Positions 34,096 through 45,260 of a DNA stretch of 64,000 bases are shown here, in pieces. Position numbers and translations under genes: made by a program. The DNA comes from Diphasiastrum complanatum (Eukaryota > Streptophyta > Lycopodiopsida > Lycopodiales > Lycopodiaceae). The stretch is taken from positions 75,292,773 to 75,356,772 of the forward strand of contig CM055097.1 in the NCBI GenBank assembly GCA_029204225.1, written 5' to 3'. The notes below the pieces were generated by a model. The model worked only from the letters and a program-made list of their open reading frames with translations, had not been told where the DNA came from and did not search any database. Position 1 is the stretch's first letter, and every line of letters starts with the position of its first letter.

Positions 34096-34523
34096 ACACT
34101 ATGTATGCGCCCGCGCCACATCGTCTACTGGACTGCTCTCCGCTGCCGACAAAGCTCTAAGTCGGTATTAGAGCAAGTGTTTTGGTCCTGAACGAGCAAG
34201 TGCGGGTTTCTTTTGCCCTGTGCTCGCTTGAGTGGGGGTGTTGGAGGATGCAAGCTACGCACAAAGCGGCTGCATCCGAAAAGGCACCAAAAAGAGAGTG
34301 CATTCGGCCTATAAGCAAATGGAGACTATAACAGAATTCACATATAAGCTCATTGTAGACAATGTATTCTTGTCCCCTGGTACAAGCCCTTTTGGGATCA
34401 AAGGGAAATGATGGCGGGTGGCTAGGCGGTGGGGATGGAATCCAGCACGCGGCCCGCAGGCGCGCATGACGTGCCACATCGTCTACTAGACAGCTCTCCC
34501 TTGCTGACAAAACTCTGAGTTCG
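34096..34523 (+). mobile_element. TRIM element, plus orientation (partial 5' LTR, 76 bp interior, full 3' LTR)
   Basis: End of an LTR (about 34096-34162), a primer-site-like GGTATTAGAGC at 34164-34174, a 76 bp interior without any frame, a polypurine tract GAGTGGGGG at 34230-34238, and an LTR from TGTTGGAGGATGCAAGC at 34239 to about 34523 (285 bp). Tiny interior plus short LTRs plus primer and polypurine sites define a terminal-repeat retrotransposon in miniature. It codes for nothing and depends on enzymes of full elements. I saw no 5S-like boxes that would mark it as Cassandra. Confidence 0.78.
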
Positions 34524-34638
34524 TGTTGCAGGATTCAAGCTACGCACAAAGCAGCTGCCTCCGAAAAGGCACCAGAAAGACAGTGCATTGGTCCCATAAG
34601 CAAATGAAGACTATAACAGAACCCACATATAAGCTGTA
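34524..34638 (+). mobile_element. TRIM LTR fragment, plus orientation
   Basis: TGTTGCAGGATTCAAGCTAC restarts the TRIM LTR directly after the previous LTR without an interior. It runs for about 115 bases to the ACATATAAGCT motif and then turns into the inverted copy. Confidence 0.75.
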
Positions 34639-35062
34639 GAACCACCACTCTCTTTTTAGTGCCTTTTTGGACACAGCTGCTTTGTGCGTAGCTTGCATCC
34701 TACAACACCCCCACTCAAGCGAGCACAGGGCGAAAGAAACCCCCACTTGCTCGTTCAGGACCAAAATGCTTGCTCTGATATTGACTTTGAGTTTTGTCGG
34801 CAGCGGATAGCGGTCCAGTAGACGATGTGGCACGTCGTGCACATGCGGGTCGTGTGCATGATCTCATCCCCACCGCCTAGCCAGCACCATCATTTCTCTT
34901 TGACCCCAAAAGGGCTGGTACTAGGGGACAAGGGTACATTGTCTACAATGAGCTTATATGTGAGTTCTGTTATAGTGTCCATTTGCTTATGGGACGAATG
35001 CACTCTCTTTTTGGTGCCTTTTCGGATGTTGCCGCTTTGTCCGTAGCTTGCATCCTCCAACA
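34639..35062 (-). mobile_element. TRIM element, minus orientation
   Basis: On the minus strand: full LTR 35062 to about 34784 (TGTTGGAGGATGCAAGC start, 279 bp), primer-site-like ATATCAGAGC at 34773-34782, a 76 bp interior, GAGTGGGGG at 34708-34716, and the beginning of the second LTR from 34707. The interior has the same length as the plus copy. The head-to-head join with the plus LTR fragment lies near 34626-34640. The outer end at 35062 interrupts a copia gag start. Confidence 0.78.
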
Positions 35063-35112
35063 GCTCCATCAAGCTTGTCCATGATGGGACTGGATTTTCC
35101 TTGTGAATCCAT
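35063..35112 (-). pseudogene. Start of a copia gag, interrupted after 17 codons
   Basis: Minus-strand ATG at 35112 gives MDSQGKSSPIMDKLDG, the usual short acidic/basic start before the copia gag core (IxKLDGxNYxxWK). The TRIM LTR begins at 35062. The continuation is not found in the window. Its position after LTR, primer site and a 140-base leader supports the assignment. Confidence 0.6.
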
Positions 35113-35254
35113 GAGGAAGATTAGTCTAAGTGATTGGAAAAACTGTTAGTGACTTAAATATGAAAATCTGGCGTCGAGTTACAGAACAAGAAGACAATTA
35201 CTCTATCGGCTAGTAGAGTCTTGTATTGTGGAAGCTTATCAGACTACAAAAATA

Positions 35255-35266
35255 GCTCTGATACCA
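35255..35266 (-). promoter_or_regulatory. Primer-binding site, initiator tRNA-Met type
   Basis: Minus-strand TGGTATCAGAGC, exact, adjoining the LTR end CTCCAACA. Confidence 0.92.
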
Positions 35267-35802
35267 TGTTGGAGAAAGAGGGTGTGTTGTGAAAGATTTT
35301 AGATCCTTAAGATCCAATCTGCTTGAACGATCTTTGGTTAGAAAGAGAAATACACTACCAATTTCACCAATTTAGAAAAATCAGCATCTACACACGATTT
35401 GAGATCCAAACACTAATAGAACTTGATCAAACTTGAATGAAATGATTATGTACTGTTGTTGTCCGTACAAAACCAGCAAGCTACTGTATTTCACACGTGT
35501 GGATCCAAAATAGCAAATATAGATCATTCTACACATAGAATTGCAAGCAATCACCAAGATAGTGCACCAATGGATGTCAGAACCCAAGAGAACCATGTAT
35601 AAGCATGAAATGAGATAGAGAAGAGAGAAATCACGTGTCGCATGCGAGAATTTACTTGTATATATGCAGACAGTCGCGTTTTATTTGTCTGTCTTATTTT
35701 ACATGTAAATATGCAAACTGTGCGACAACATGAGTAAAAATGCAGCATGAGTGGAGGCTAATTAAAATAGGATTTAGGAGAGTAGAGGAGATAAATCCAA
35801 CA
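35267..35802 (-). mobile_element. Chimeric copia LTR, minus orientation
   Basis: Ends TGTTGG and CCAACA, 536 bp. Its first 175 or so bases (35802 to about 35625) match the LTR at 33960 inverted; the inner part (about 35620 to 35293) instead matches 24600-24954, including the end AATCTTTCACA of that other LTR and its CACACGTGTG (35492-35501); the last bases (ACACACCCTCTTTCTCCAACA region) are the first type again. So one LTR family carries a segment of another. Confidence 0.75.
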
Positions 35803-35812
35803 GCCAGAGGTA

Positions 35813-36445
35813 TGATATTTTTCTTAATCTTGAAAAATGTTAGATATGGGTCACCCACGACGTTGTACTTGGTCACATTGTATCGCTCAATGGGATTGTC
35901 ACCGACCTAGAGAAGATCAAAGTCATTGTCAAGAGGCTAGAACCTAAAACAGTCCGAGACACTTATTGTTTTATGGTTCACTACCGTTGCCATATTCGCG
36001 ACTTTGCTAGTAAGGCACGATGGATATACAAAGTGATCGTAAATCCTAAGTGGACAGATGAACAGAGAAAGGCCTTCCAAGAACTTAAACACGCCTTGAC
36101 TACTGCTCCTATCTTGCAAGCTCCAAATTACACGAAGGAGTTTCACGTCCACACTGATGCATCGAAGTTTGCCATCGATGGAGTGCTAACTCAACCAGGA
36201 GAGTACAAGAAGGACTATCCAATTCGTTTCTTTAGTAGGCAATTAACGTATGCGGAGATGAACTACACCACAACCGAGAGGGAAGCATTGGCATATGATT
36301 TATGCCACCCAAAAGTTTTGACATTATCTTCTAGGCAAACCCTTTGTATTTTTCACAGATCATCAAGCGTTACTGTACCTCGTGAACAAAACTTGCACAA
36401 CAGGTAGAATCACACGTTGGTTGTTATTACTACAAGAAAATTAAA
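35813..36445 (+). pseudogene. Gypsy reverse transcriptase end and RNase H fragment
   Basis: LNLEKC, a stop, then VVLGHIVSLNGIVTDLEKIK and TVRDTYCFMVHYRCHIRDFA are the RT thumb region of Ty3/gypsy. From 35973 WTDEQRKAFQELKHAL, APILQAPNYTKEFHVHTDAS and FFSRQLTYAEMNYTTTERE are the RNase H start. A frameshift near 36300 is followed by KFRHYLLGKPFVFFTDHQ and ITRWLLLLQE. The fragment sits between the copia LTR at 35802 and the gypsy LTR at 36471, so it was truncated on both sides. RT palm with the YxDD motif and integrase are absent. Confidence 0.85.
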
Positions 36446-36470
36446 TTTTGTATTATTGTGCGCAAGGGAT

Positions 36471-37005
36471 TGTCATGTACTCTTAGTACATCCATGCTTA
36501 TCAATGCATCAGAATATCCATTGTAAGCTTTGTAGGCCCAAAAGGAGCTATTAGCCTTAAGAACAAGGCGGTTTTCTCTTTAGGCCCTTCCAAGTAATAA
36601 ATAAGGATAATAGGCCACTAAGGAACCAATGTAGGCTAAATAATGCTTATTAAGGGTTAACTATCCTTCAAGATAGTTATGTTTAGTTAAGTAAGAGCAT
36701 TGTCTATAACTAGGCAAGAGACATCATTTTGTGAATCTTTTGGCTCATTTGCAAGTGAGAGCTTCTAGCTTCCTTGTGAATGTGAGCCATAGGGATCTCC
36801 ATTGCTAGGTCTCATGTGACCTACCTACATGAATCCATGCTTATTTACATTGTTTGTACTCTTCTTTTCATTACTAATGTGATTCCATTGAGATCTCATT
36901 GTTTCTAGCTTTCTATGGGTATGCTATCTTGAATGCTTTGTATTTTTCTTGCTCTTAGCTTTACTTCATTGTTATTGCTATTTGTTTGAGATTTGGCACA
37001 TGACA
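36471..37005 (+). mobile_element. Gypsy 5' LTR
   Basis: TGTCATGT at the start and ACATGACA at the end form a perfect 8-base inverted terminal repeat, 535 bp. A primer-site-like sequence follows after five bases. It interrupts the gypsy RNase H fragment on its left. Confidence 0.82.
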
Positions 37006-37010
37006 TTACT

Positions 37011-37022
37011 TGCTATCAGAGC
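37011..37022 (+). promoter_or_regulatory. Primer-binding site, initiator tRNA-Met type (one mismatch)
   Basis: TGCTATCAGAGC, with C for G at the third position, five bases after the LTR. Confidence 0.75.
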
Positions 37023-38880
37023 ATAGACCCATGATTCATGATGATTCTATGAGGATTCCATTAGATTTCATGAGTTTATTGTTTTTGTAGCTTTCTTTTT
37101 GCTGATTTTTAATTTTGAATTTTTCATTTCTGTTCAGACAAAATTTTGACAGTCAATTTTATTTTTTATTTCTAATTTGATTCCATAGCTTTGTAGACTT
37201 TGTTTCAGCTTTAATTTGCACTATTTTTCAAGCCATTTGGATAAGAGATGCAAAAGTTATTGCACTTTTTTCCAAAAGCTATCAAAATAGGTGACTAGAA
37301 TTTTGTCTTCACTTGATTTGAATTTTTCAGATCTGATCTGAGTTTTAATTTCTAGTTTCTTCCCATAGGATTTTAGAGCATTGTCTTACTTTGATCTGAT
37401 CGATATGGCAGGTCATTTGGATTGGTATCGAAAAGCTTATGACAAATCTTGATTTGTAGCTCTAGTTTTGTTAGTTTTAATTCTTCAAAATTTTCCGTCC
37501 CGTTTCAGTTTTCAATTCTGAAGTTTAATGTCCTTTGTAATTTTTTTTTATTTCTTCAATTTGAACCTTAATATAAAATAAAAAACCAAACCTAATCCTA
37601 CCTACCTACATCCCTAACCTACGCGACCTAATTCTCTCGCTTCCTCTCTCTCCTTCTTCACGCATTTCTTCATCATCCTCATTACATTCAGGCCAGAGTA
37701 TCCTTCTTAGTTGACTGATCGAATTCTTCCAAATCAGAGAAAAAACCAACACCGCCCTGCTGCGAAGTCGAATCTGAAAGACGCGGAGTATACATTAGAC
37801 TCCAAACCAGAACAGGGACGAGCTGATTTGGAAAATCCAATCAGCTTAACGTGTGGCTACATCACGGACAGGAACGTTTCTCTGGCATTCTTTACACCTC
37901 TATTCTCAGAATTCAGCTGAAGCAAAATTCCAACGCTGGATTCCTGGTACTGGTTGCATGAACCCTATTGAACAGATTCCAAAAGACGCTCTGTTTGTCA
38001 GCATCAATCTCCCCTTCAAGAATCGGATCACAGGCAGGAAGATCTGAATCCTCCTCACGAAGCTCAACCATCCTCCGTCGGTTGACATCTCTCTCTCTCT
38101 CTCTCTCTACCGCGACTTCGGCTACCTCCATTCTCTCTCTACGAAGCCATCGGTTGAGTTTTTCTCTCTCTATCTTCACGTATTCCTCTCTCCGTCGGTT
38201 ACCGCCCTTTTCTCTCTACGAGTGCATCTATTGAGTACGTCGGTGACCTACATTCTCTCTCTACTCCCTTTTTCCTCTATCTACGAGTGCATCGGTTGAG
38301 GAAACGTCGGTTACGTACATTCTCTCTCTACCTCTTTTTCTCTCTACGAGTGCATCGGTGGACGAAACGTACATCGGTTACGTACATTCTCTCTCTACCT
38401 CTTTTTCTCTCTCTACGAGTGCATCGGTGGACGAAACTTACATTCTCTCTCTACCTCTTTTTCTCTCTCTACGAGTGCATCGGTGGACTAAACGTCGGTT
38501 ACATACCTTCTCTCTCTACCCCTTTTTCTCTCTCTACAAGTGCATCTACCTTCTCTCTACCCCTTTTTCTCTCTCTACAAGTGCATATGTTGCTCTATTT
38601 TCTATCAAACACCATCTCTTATGTTGTCACAATTTTTTTTTTGACGAGCACCCAAATTACATCACAAGAGCAATGGATTAAATTTTTTTTTGGATTTTTG
38701 ACAATTTTTTTTATTTTTCTACGAGCACAAGAATGTTTCATGGATTTCAAAAAAATTATTGAATTTAATTTTAAAACTTTTATATTTAAGCTTGGAATTT
38801 AGTGAAGTAAAAACAAAAAGTGTTTAGAACGATAAGACAAATTCACCGAGACTATCCAAATTAATGCTATAACACTTTAG
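37023..38880 (+). other. Gypsy leader, 1.86 kb
   Basis: No family-like coding sequence between primer site and gag. The second half (about 38085-38600) is a CT-rich minisatellite, then a T-rich stretch. Open frames through the minisatellite are low-complexity artefacts. Confidence 0.6.
38205..38600 (+). repeat. Minisatellite, about seven units of 41-69 bp
   Basis: Units begin CTACGAGTGCATCGGT (later CTACAAGTGCAT), continue with GGACGAAACGTCGGTTACGT and close with CATTCTCTCTCTACCTCTTTTTCTCT. Starts lie near 38217, 38281, 38345, 38415, 38471, 38535 and 38574. The last units lose the middle part. It lies in the gypsy leader. Confidence 0.85.
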
Positions 38881-40333
38881 AATGGGTGGTAAAGGAAAAC
38901 AGAGTGGATAAAAATAACCCACCTCAAAACAACTTGCCTACTGATGAAACAATGGAAGAACTGCAGGTTTCAAACCAGCAAGAAAATATACCAAGTAAAA
39001 TGCAAGTTACTCAAGATCTGATAGTTACAATGCTGCAAGCAATGAAAAGAAATCGACTTGCTGATGAGGTGAAATGGGACAAATTGTTTGATAGCCTAGT
39101 TGATAGGCAAGACAAACTAGCGGGAGTTGATCAGAGATCTAATGAGCCATCTACATCGTTCCAAATACCATCTCCATCACAAAATGTAACATCTTCTCAT
39201 GATGTACGAAGAATTGACATGGACAAGGGAAAACAGGTATTACAGACTAATATTGAATACCCAGTCAAACTGATAGGGGCATGTCTGAACAACGAGTGCA
39301 ACACTCCACGAGACCTCATGAACAACAGAACCACTTTGATACTCGGGAGTATAAGGATAAGATAACCATTCCAAAATTCAATGGTGACTTTAAGACCCTT
39401 GACATTGAGGAGTGGTTGGATAAATTAGATCGTTACTTTACTCTGTTCAATAGAGATGACCGAGATAAAATCACTTTCGCTACGATCCACTTTGAAGAAG
39501 CAGCCTATGAGTGGTGGAAGCGGAGGGAGAATAGGTTATCAATGGAAGAATGTAATGCACGAACTAATTGGCCGTTATTTAAGAATGCTTGTATTGAGAC
39601 CTTCAGAAGACCATTCCAAAATGATGACAACTGTAAAAGATGGACAAGGATAGGTCAGAAGAGTTCAATACAAGAGTATAACTTCGATTTTTGGAGTCTA
39701 ACTCTTAAACCACCCACAATGTCTGATGCAGATCACTTACGAAGGTATATACAAGGACTGCAGCCGGATATTGGAGCTGATATAGCATCACGTTTTTGTA
39801 CTGATCTCGATCAAGCTATGCGGGTGGCTCTTAAAATTGAGCCTAAATATGCTGGTAGGTGGTCATCTAAATCATGAGCACCCAGATATGAAATTAACGG
39901 ACGAGAAACTGAACGGAATTCTGATATCCGTCGACATGATAAGGAAAGGAACACAATTATCCAGTACCCGATAGTTAAAGAAGCTGATAGGAGGAATAGT
40001 GGTAAGAAACAAGTGAGCAACATGGAGGCCAAGCCAGTGGTGAAGATTGTTAGATCAAAAGCAAAGATAGATCGACTGCGGCAACAAGGCTTATGTTTCA
40101 CTTGTAAGCAAAAATGGAAACCAGGGCATAAGTGTGACAAAGCTAAGTTTGTCGGGATTTCCCTGATTGTTGAAGATGACGAAGATGATAATAGCACTTT
40201 TCAGAGAATGTCATTGACACTCAGCCGCCGCAAAATGATGAAGGAAAGGAAGACACCTCATCTGATGAGGAATCACCAAACCATCAATCAGACCATGGAT
40301 AGTAGGAAAGATCCATTAGGAGGGATCAGGAAG
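38881..40333 (+). pseudogene. Gypsy gag with zinc knuckle
   Basis: Probably starts at ATG 38881 (MGGKGKQSG) and shifts frame at once to the long frame from 38886. A shift at about 39290 leads to the gag domain: ITIPKFNGDFKTLDIEEWLD, YFTLFNRDDRDKITFA, HFEEAAYEWWKR, FKNACIETFRRPF, LRRYIQGLQPDIG. A stop follows at 39875; from 40013 LRQQGLCFTCKQKWKPGHKC is a CCHC-like knuckle of the CxxC...GHxC form common in plant chromoviral gags. At least two frameshifts and one stop disable it. It is distinct in sequence from the gypsy gag at 19305. Confidence 0.85.
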
Positions 40334-40341
40334 TTGAACTA

Positions 40342-40735
40342 TTGAACATATCTTTAAATGCTTTCAATGGATCCCACTCTAACAAAACCTTCCATGTGCA
40401 AGCGTTAATTAATGGAAGGAAAGTATTTTGCTTAATAGATAGTGGTAGTACGCATAACTTCTTTAATAGTAGGTCGTTACGAAGCTGTGGATTAGCATCT
40501 TTGGATCGTTGTGATAAGATGAGAGTCCAGATTGCCAATGGAGTAACCATTCCTTGTAATAACATCACCCCAGTGGTGAAATTACACATGGAAGATTATA
40601 CTCATAAAACGAGTTCCCATATTGTGGAGTTGGGTCCAATTGATGTTATATACTAGGGGTGGAATGGTTAAGACTTTGGGAAATGTAACAATCAACTTCG
40701 ATCATTCTTCGACGAGCTCAGTTTGTAGGAGCGGC
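40342..40735 (+). pseudogene. Gypsy protease fragment
   Basis: FHVQALINGRKVFCLIDSGST starts a retropepsin domain, with the catalytic aspartate in DSGSTHNF, then VQIANGVTIPCNN and VELGPIDVI. A two-base insertion then breaks the frame, after which LGVEWLRTLG and VTINFDH, the standard end of gypsy protease, are readable. Nothing of RT follows, so the element ends here. Confidence 0.85.
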
Positions 40736-43445
40736 TGCTCCAAAGCTTCATGCATTACCTATTATTGGATCTATTTTAGTTAGTGATTTACATCAGACAG
40801 TTGGTTTTGAGTAATTAGTTTAATATTCAATTTCTGACTTAAATCGAGCAGTTGGTTTTAAGTAATTAGTTTTCTATTCTAAGTTTTACTTAGCTTTTAG
40901 GTAGCTTATTTCATTTTTGCTGTTCTATGGTATTTTATTTTAAATACTTGAATCTTTTTGCTTGATCATGGGTTTTCCCATCATTTTTAATAAAATCAAG
41001 GTTATTCTCTTTTCAAGAACTTTTAATTTTTAATCACAAGTTTCTATTCAGTCATGTATGAATTCTCTTGCCATGTTTTAAATGACCTTGCATCCTTCTC
41101 TTTAGATACTACAACAACATTCTCATTTTCAATGTTGTCTTTCACTTTGTTCGACTTTTTGATATAGACGTTACAAAATGTCACCGTTGATTGTCTAGCT
41201 AGCCTATCTAAATTTGTGTACGTAGATGACCTAAATTTGTCAATTTACTATGCTTCTATACTAACGGTTTGTTTCAAAAAAATCGAATAAAAAACCGTCG
41301 TTCGAAAGAACACTGAGTGAGCTTTGTACATTAGTTGAGATATTTCATGGCAATTTGAAAATCGCAACTTCAAATTTCACTTTTCATATTGTAGTATCGT
41401 TTGGGAAAAAGGCAAATCTCCTAGTTTACAATTTTGAGAGAGAAATTGCCACCACTTCTTTTGCCATATTATATTTGATCAAAAAGATGGCTCTCTAACA
41501 ATTGTCTTTTTTTAACAAATACTAACATTGTGGAAAGATCTCAAATATGCTACAAAGCTCATTCAATGTTCTTTCAAACGATGATTGTTTATTCTATATT
41601 TATGAAAAGAATGATTTCTTCAACGATAATAACATCTAGACTCACTTGAACAACCTTGTCATTAGCAATCGAAATTAGCTAAACGATATCAACAACTGTC
41701 AACTATTTCAGCTTGGACATTATTGCTCACCTCGAATGTCTTGAGTGTTCTGAAATTTTTTAGAACCATCAACATCTATTTATTGTAATTACCAAGTACT
41801 TGATTGCATGTCTCTTTTTGGCAATGACAATTCTGTCTTTAGTAGAGACATAGAATATGCTATTTTATTTCGTTGTTTGCTATTCTATTTCAAAATGCAA
41901 CTTTTTTTTAGCTACAACACGATGACATATGAAACACATGTGTGATGAGTATAAAATCTACTTCAAAAAGGTAAATTTTCTAGACATTTTCTTTGTTAAG
42001 ATGTTAGACAAAACATATGCCTTTAATGTCATGAAATGAACTCAATATAATAAGAAACACCAATTCTTTGACTGCATATTTGCATATGTCAGCTTCAAAA
42101 AAATATTTGCCTGCAGTTAGCAAGACATGAAAGTGAAAACAAAAAGCAATTTGAAATGGCAAGGAAGTCACTTACCGATTGTTCTGATGCTTGTCAACAC
42201 CTTCACATATTTAGCATTTACCAGAATGACACAAAGTACAAAGGAATTGGTGTTATATATAGTGAAGCATGTAACTCAAGATGTTTGCAAAGAATGGTGG
42301 GTATCAATTGTTTCTCAAATCTTATATTAAAAGGTTAGCATATTCCATTTATAAAACTCGGCTTTTGATCAAGGTGTATGTTTTTCTTCAAAAGCATCAG
42401 CTCACTATTCTAGGTTTATATATTACATCAAAGTCAAAACACTGTGGTTTAGGGATTCTATTACGACACAACTCTTTGCTCCATTTTGAGTCTATACAGT
42501 TCATGCCCTTCACGTAGAGCAATTGAACTAGTGGCTTATACACTTTAGTGCCCTTCATGTAGGACTGTAAGCTATCAATCATCAATTAATCTCTACTATA
42601 CTTTGAAATTCACGAAAATGATGGAACTATATGAACGTGTTTCTGCGCAACATCTATAATTGACATGTTAGCTAATCTTTGGAATAACCTAGTTCAGAGG
42701 CTTTTGCTTGCCCCGTCATTGGGATTTAGCTACCTCAGCGTGCACGAACCTAAATGAGGCTTCATAGAAGGCAACATAAATATTTAACATTCGGAATAGT
42801 CTCACTGAGAGAAAATACCTAGAAATTTTCGAAAATCCAAAAATAGATATCGATTTTAAAAAATAGCTGTATTCTCATTTTTTGGCATGTGTGCAGGCTG
42901 GCGGTTTTATGGAAGATATGGACAGCGAGAAATTAGCAGGTGTTTGAAGGGGAGCCCCTTTCCTTATCGGCAACGGCTTGTATTAGACTTGCTATGTTTT
43001 TTCTACGTACCATAAAAGTTGGTCTACCCTACGTGGTATGTTAGCTTGGTAGCCTTTGGGCTTTGTCCCTACATATGTATCTTAGACAGACTTCGGCCTT
43101 GAAGATGTTTTTTGTACTTGTATATTTGTGAATATATATATGATAGTGCTAATATGTTCCCACTATTTTGAAAAAAGTTTAGTCGAGCAATTCCCGCTCA
43201 ACACAAAGACGATATACACACCACCGGCCAGTATGTGCACGACATCTGTCTCGCCACATCAGCATGTTTGAACACATGTTGCGCGACACGTGTGTAAATT
43301 TTTTGTCAACCGATCTGACATGTGACCATGCGTTGTTATTGTTGAGGTCATACTGACACGTGTCCGGCAAAGGCTATGGCCCACATCTGGCCAAGCATTG
43401 TTTGTCTTCAAGCCCAATTGACATGTATATAAGAGAGGTATGGGC

Positions 43446-43448
<3 letters not shown>
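40736..43448. other. Unassigned AT-rich DNA
   Basis: No gene or transposon protein recognised over 2.7 kb. A T-rich part with imperfect repeats of CAGTTGGTTTT(G/A)AGTAATTAGTTT lies at 40800-40870. GC-richer text at 42890-43130 ending in TTGTGAATATATATATG could be a transposon or transcript 3' end, but I cannot name it. Confidence 0.45.

Positions 43449-43524
<76 letters not shown>
43449..43524 (+). repeat. (CT)n microsatellite, about 76 bp
   Basis: Pure CT tract. The long open frame across it is an artefact of the repeat (leucine/serine alternation). Confidence 0.98.
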
Positions 43525-43527
<3 letters not shown>

Positions 43528-43696
43528 CTGGCTGACGCGCACTCTCTGTCTCTCTGTCTCCTCTCGCTCCCTTGGGCTGCTGCTACTGCGCTCTGCATGC
43601 TGCTGCTGCACTCCGCCTGCTCTGCCTCTACTCCGCCACCTTCTTTGTTGCTGTTGCTCCGCGTTCTCTACCTGCTGCTTGCTACCTCTCCTCCCT

Positions 43697-43745
43697 TCTC
43701 TCTCTCTCTCTATCTCTCTCTCTCTCTCGCTCTCTCCCTTTCTCT
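43697..43745 (+). repeat. Interrupted CT tract
   Basis: CTCTCTCTCTCTATCTCTCT with a few interruptions, 170 bases after the pure tract. The DNA between is GC-rich with CTGCTGC and GCTCTGC motifs. Confidence 0.9.
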
Positions 43746-44816
43746 GTGTTTTGCTCCGTATTCTTATGTATTAATTGGCATTTTGCTGCATTTCTTTTTT
43801 TGATTTTATTTTTCAAGTAACCAATTATTGTGCATGAGTTTTCCTTGCAAAATTAGCTTTCCAACGATCTACTATATGCTTTGATTAGACATGTTTGTGC
43901 AAGCGTATGATTTTTTGTAATATTTTAAGTGAATATGTTCCCACATATTTTAAGCTTTTCCAAAAAAGAAAAGAAAAAAAGATGAGACGTCCATTTAGAT
44001 ACTTTGCCTTGCTTTCTAGAACACTCTAGTATACATACATGCATTGGATATTAATACTCAAACTTGGACCACATTGATCTCTTGATGTAGAATGCCCAAT
44101 AAATTGCAAATGATTTATCTAGATTTGGAGGATAGATTTGAGTCATTGTTCGGGAAAGCCAGCATATTTCAAAAATGGAACCGCCATCTTTTGTCAAAAA
44201 TCGGCATAACAAAAATTGTACAAGATTTTTCATGTCATAAATCTTGAGTTTCATAAAAAAAAATCGGCAACTAAGAGCTTGTAGATTGCGCTTGGGTGTT
44301 GTCATGAAGCTTCTAGACCTTGACTTGGGATGCTCAATGCTCAGCCCCCCATTTCATACCATTAACCAGGACAAAAGATATAAATATATATGTATTCTCC
44401 AAAGTGGCTCTTAGCGACACTATGTTTTGACACGCGGCCACTTGGATGCTAGCCACGAGTCAAAAAATATCTGACTATTGATGTGATGCAGCGTGGCATA
44501 ATCTGAGTACGTATCGGGAATATCCAACGGTCGTCGATTTAAAGGCCCAGCGTGCACCGCCACTCTCCCACCGACTCAAAAAGGAAATCCCGTGACGTAC
44601 GAAGATTGACAAGTGTCTGACGGAAAGGCGATCGCCGCTAGATATGACGGCGACCGCCAAGGTGCTGTCAAACGGCACTAACGGTATATTCGCAAATGGA
44701 TCCTCTCTTCGTGAAATAAAAGGAAAGATGGACGGAGCGGGGGTAGGTGTAAATGAGCGAGGGTAGGTGGAGGAGCGAGGGTAGGTGGACGTTTCATGTT
44801 GTGTGGGTGTTCGCGT
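43746..44816. other. Unassigned, with promoter-like GC-richer part
   Basis: No coding signal. From about 44400 to 44760 base composition rises, with ATCCAACGGTCG (44521-44532), CGTGACGTACG (44592-44602) and GATTTAAAGG, elements that resemble plant promoter sequence, and GGTAGGTG repeats (GAGCGAGGGTAGGTGGA) at 44740-44790. It could be the 5' side of a host transcription unit reading right, but no first exon is convincing. Confidence 0.35.
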
Positions 44817-45200
44817 GTTTAGTAATCGATGCTGCCGAGGATTTCAGATTTGATTTTTGATTTTTGTGTTCAGTAATCGATGCTGCTGCCGAGGATTTCA
44901 GATTTGATGTCTGATTCGTGTGTTCAGTAAGCAGATCGATGCTGCTGCCGATTTCGGATTTGATGTTTGATTTGTGTGTTCAGTAAGCAGATCGATGCTG
45001 CTGCCGATTTCGGATTTGATGTCGAAGCAGATCGATTCTGCTCCTTTCAGATGAAGGCAGTAAGGAAAAGCCGGCATAGTTAAAGAATGAACGAGGATTT
45101 CAGATTTGATGTCTGATTCGTGTGTTCAGTAAGCAGATCGATGCTGCTGCCGATTTCGGATTTGATGTCGAAGCAGATCGATTCTGCTCCTTTCAGATCT
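44817..45200 (+). repeat. Tandem repeats of about 51-56 bp
   Basis: At least five copies of a unit of the form GTTCAGTAAGCAGATCGATG, CTGCTGCCGATTTCGGATTTGATGT, TGATTTGTGT. The early copies lack AGCAG. A block from GAGGATTTCAG to CTGCTCCTTTCAG is itself repeated at about 44888-45050 and 45091-45199. Confidence 0.85.
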
Positions 45201-45260
45201 GCAAAATTGGTGAAATAGGAACATGGAGGTTGTGATGGATGCTGGTTTTGGATGGTAGCG

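Noticed and set aside
34096-35062. Cassandra-type TRIM with 5S rRNA promoter
   Set aside because: No recognisable 5S A box or C box in the LTRs.
38287-38802. 171-codon open frame over the gypsy leader
   Set aside because: It is produced by the CT-rich minisatellite, which keeps several frames open at once; composition is low complexity.
42890-43140. Possible LINE or transcript 3' end
   Set aside because: Only a T/A-rich ending and no RT or endonuclease sequence upstream; left as unassigned.
43360-43803. 148-residue open frame across the CT tract, and its minus-strand counterpart
   Set aside because: It is mostly the dinucleotide repeat read as Leu-Ser or Arg-Glu; no domain, no codon signal.
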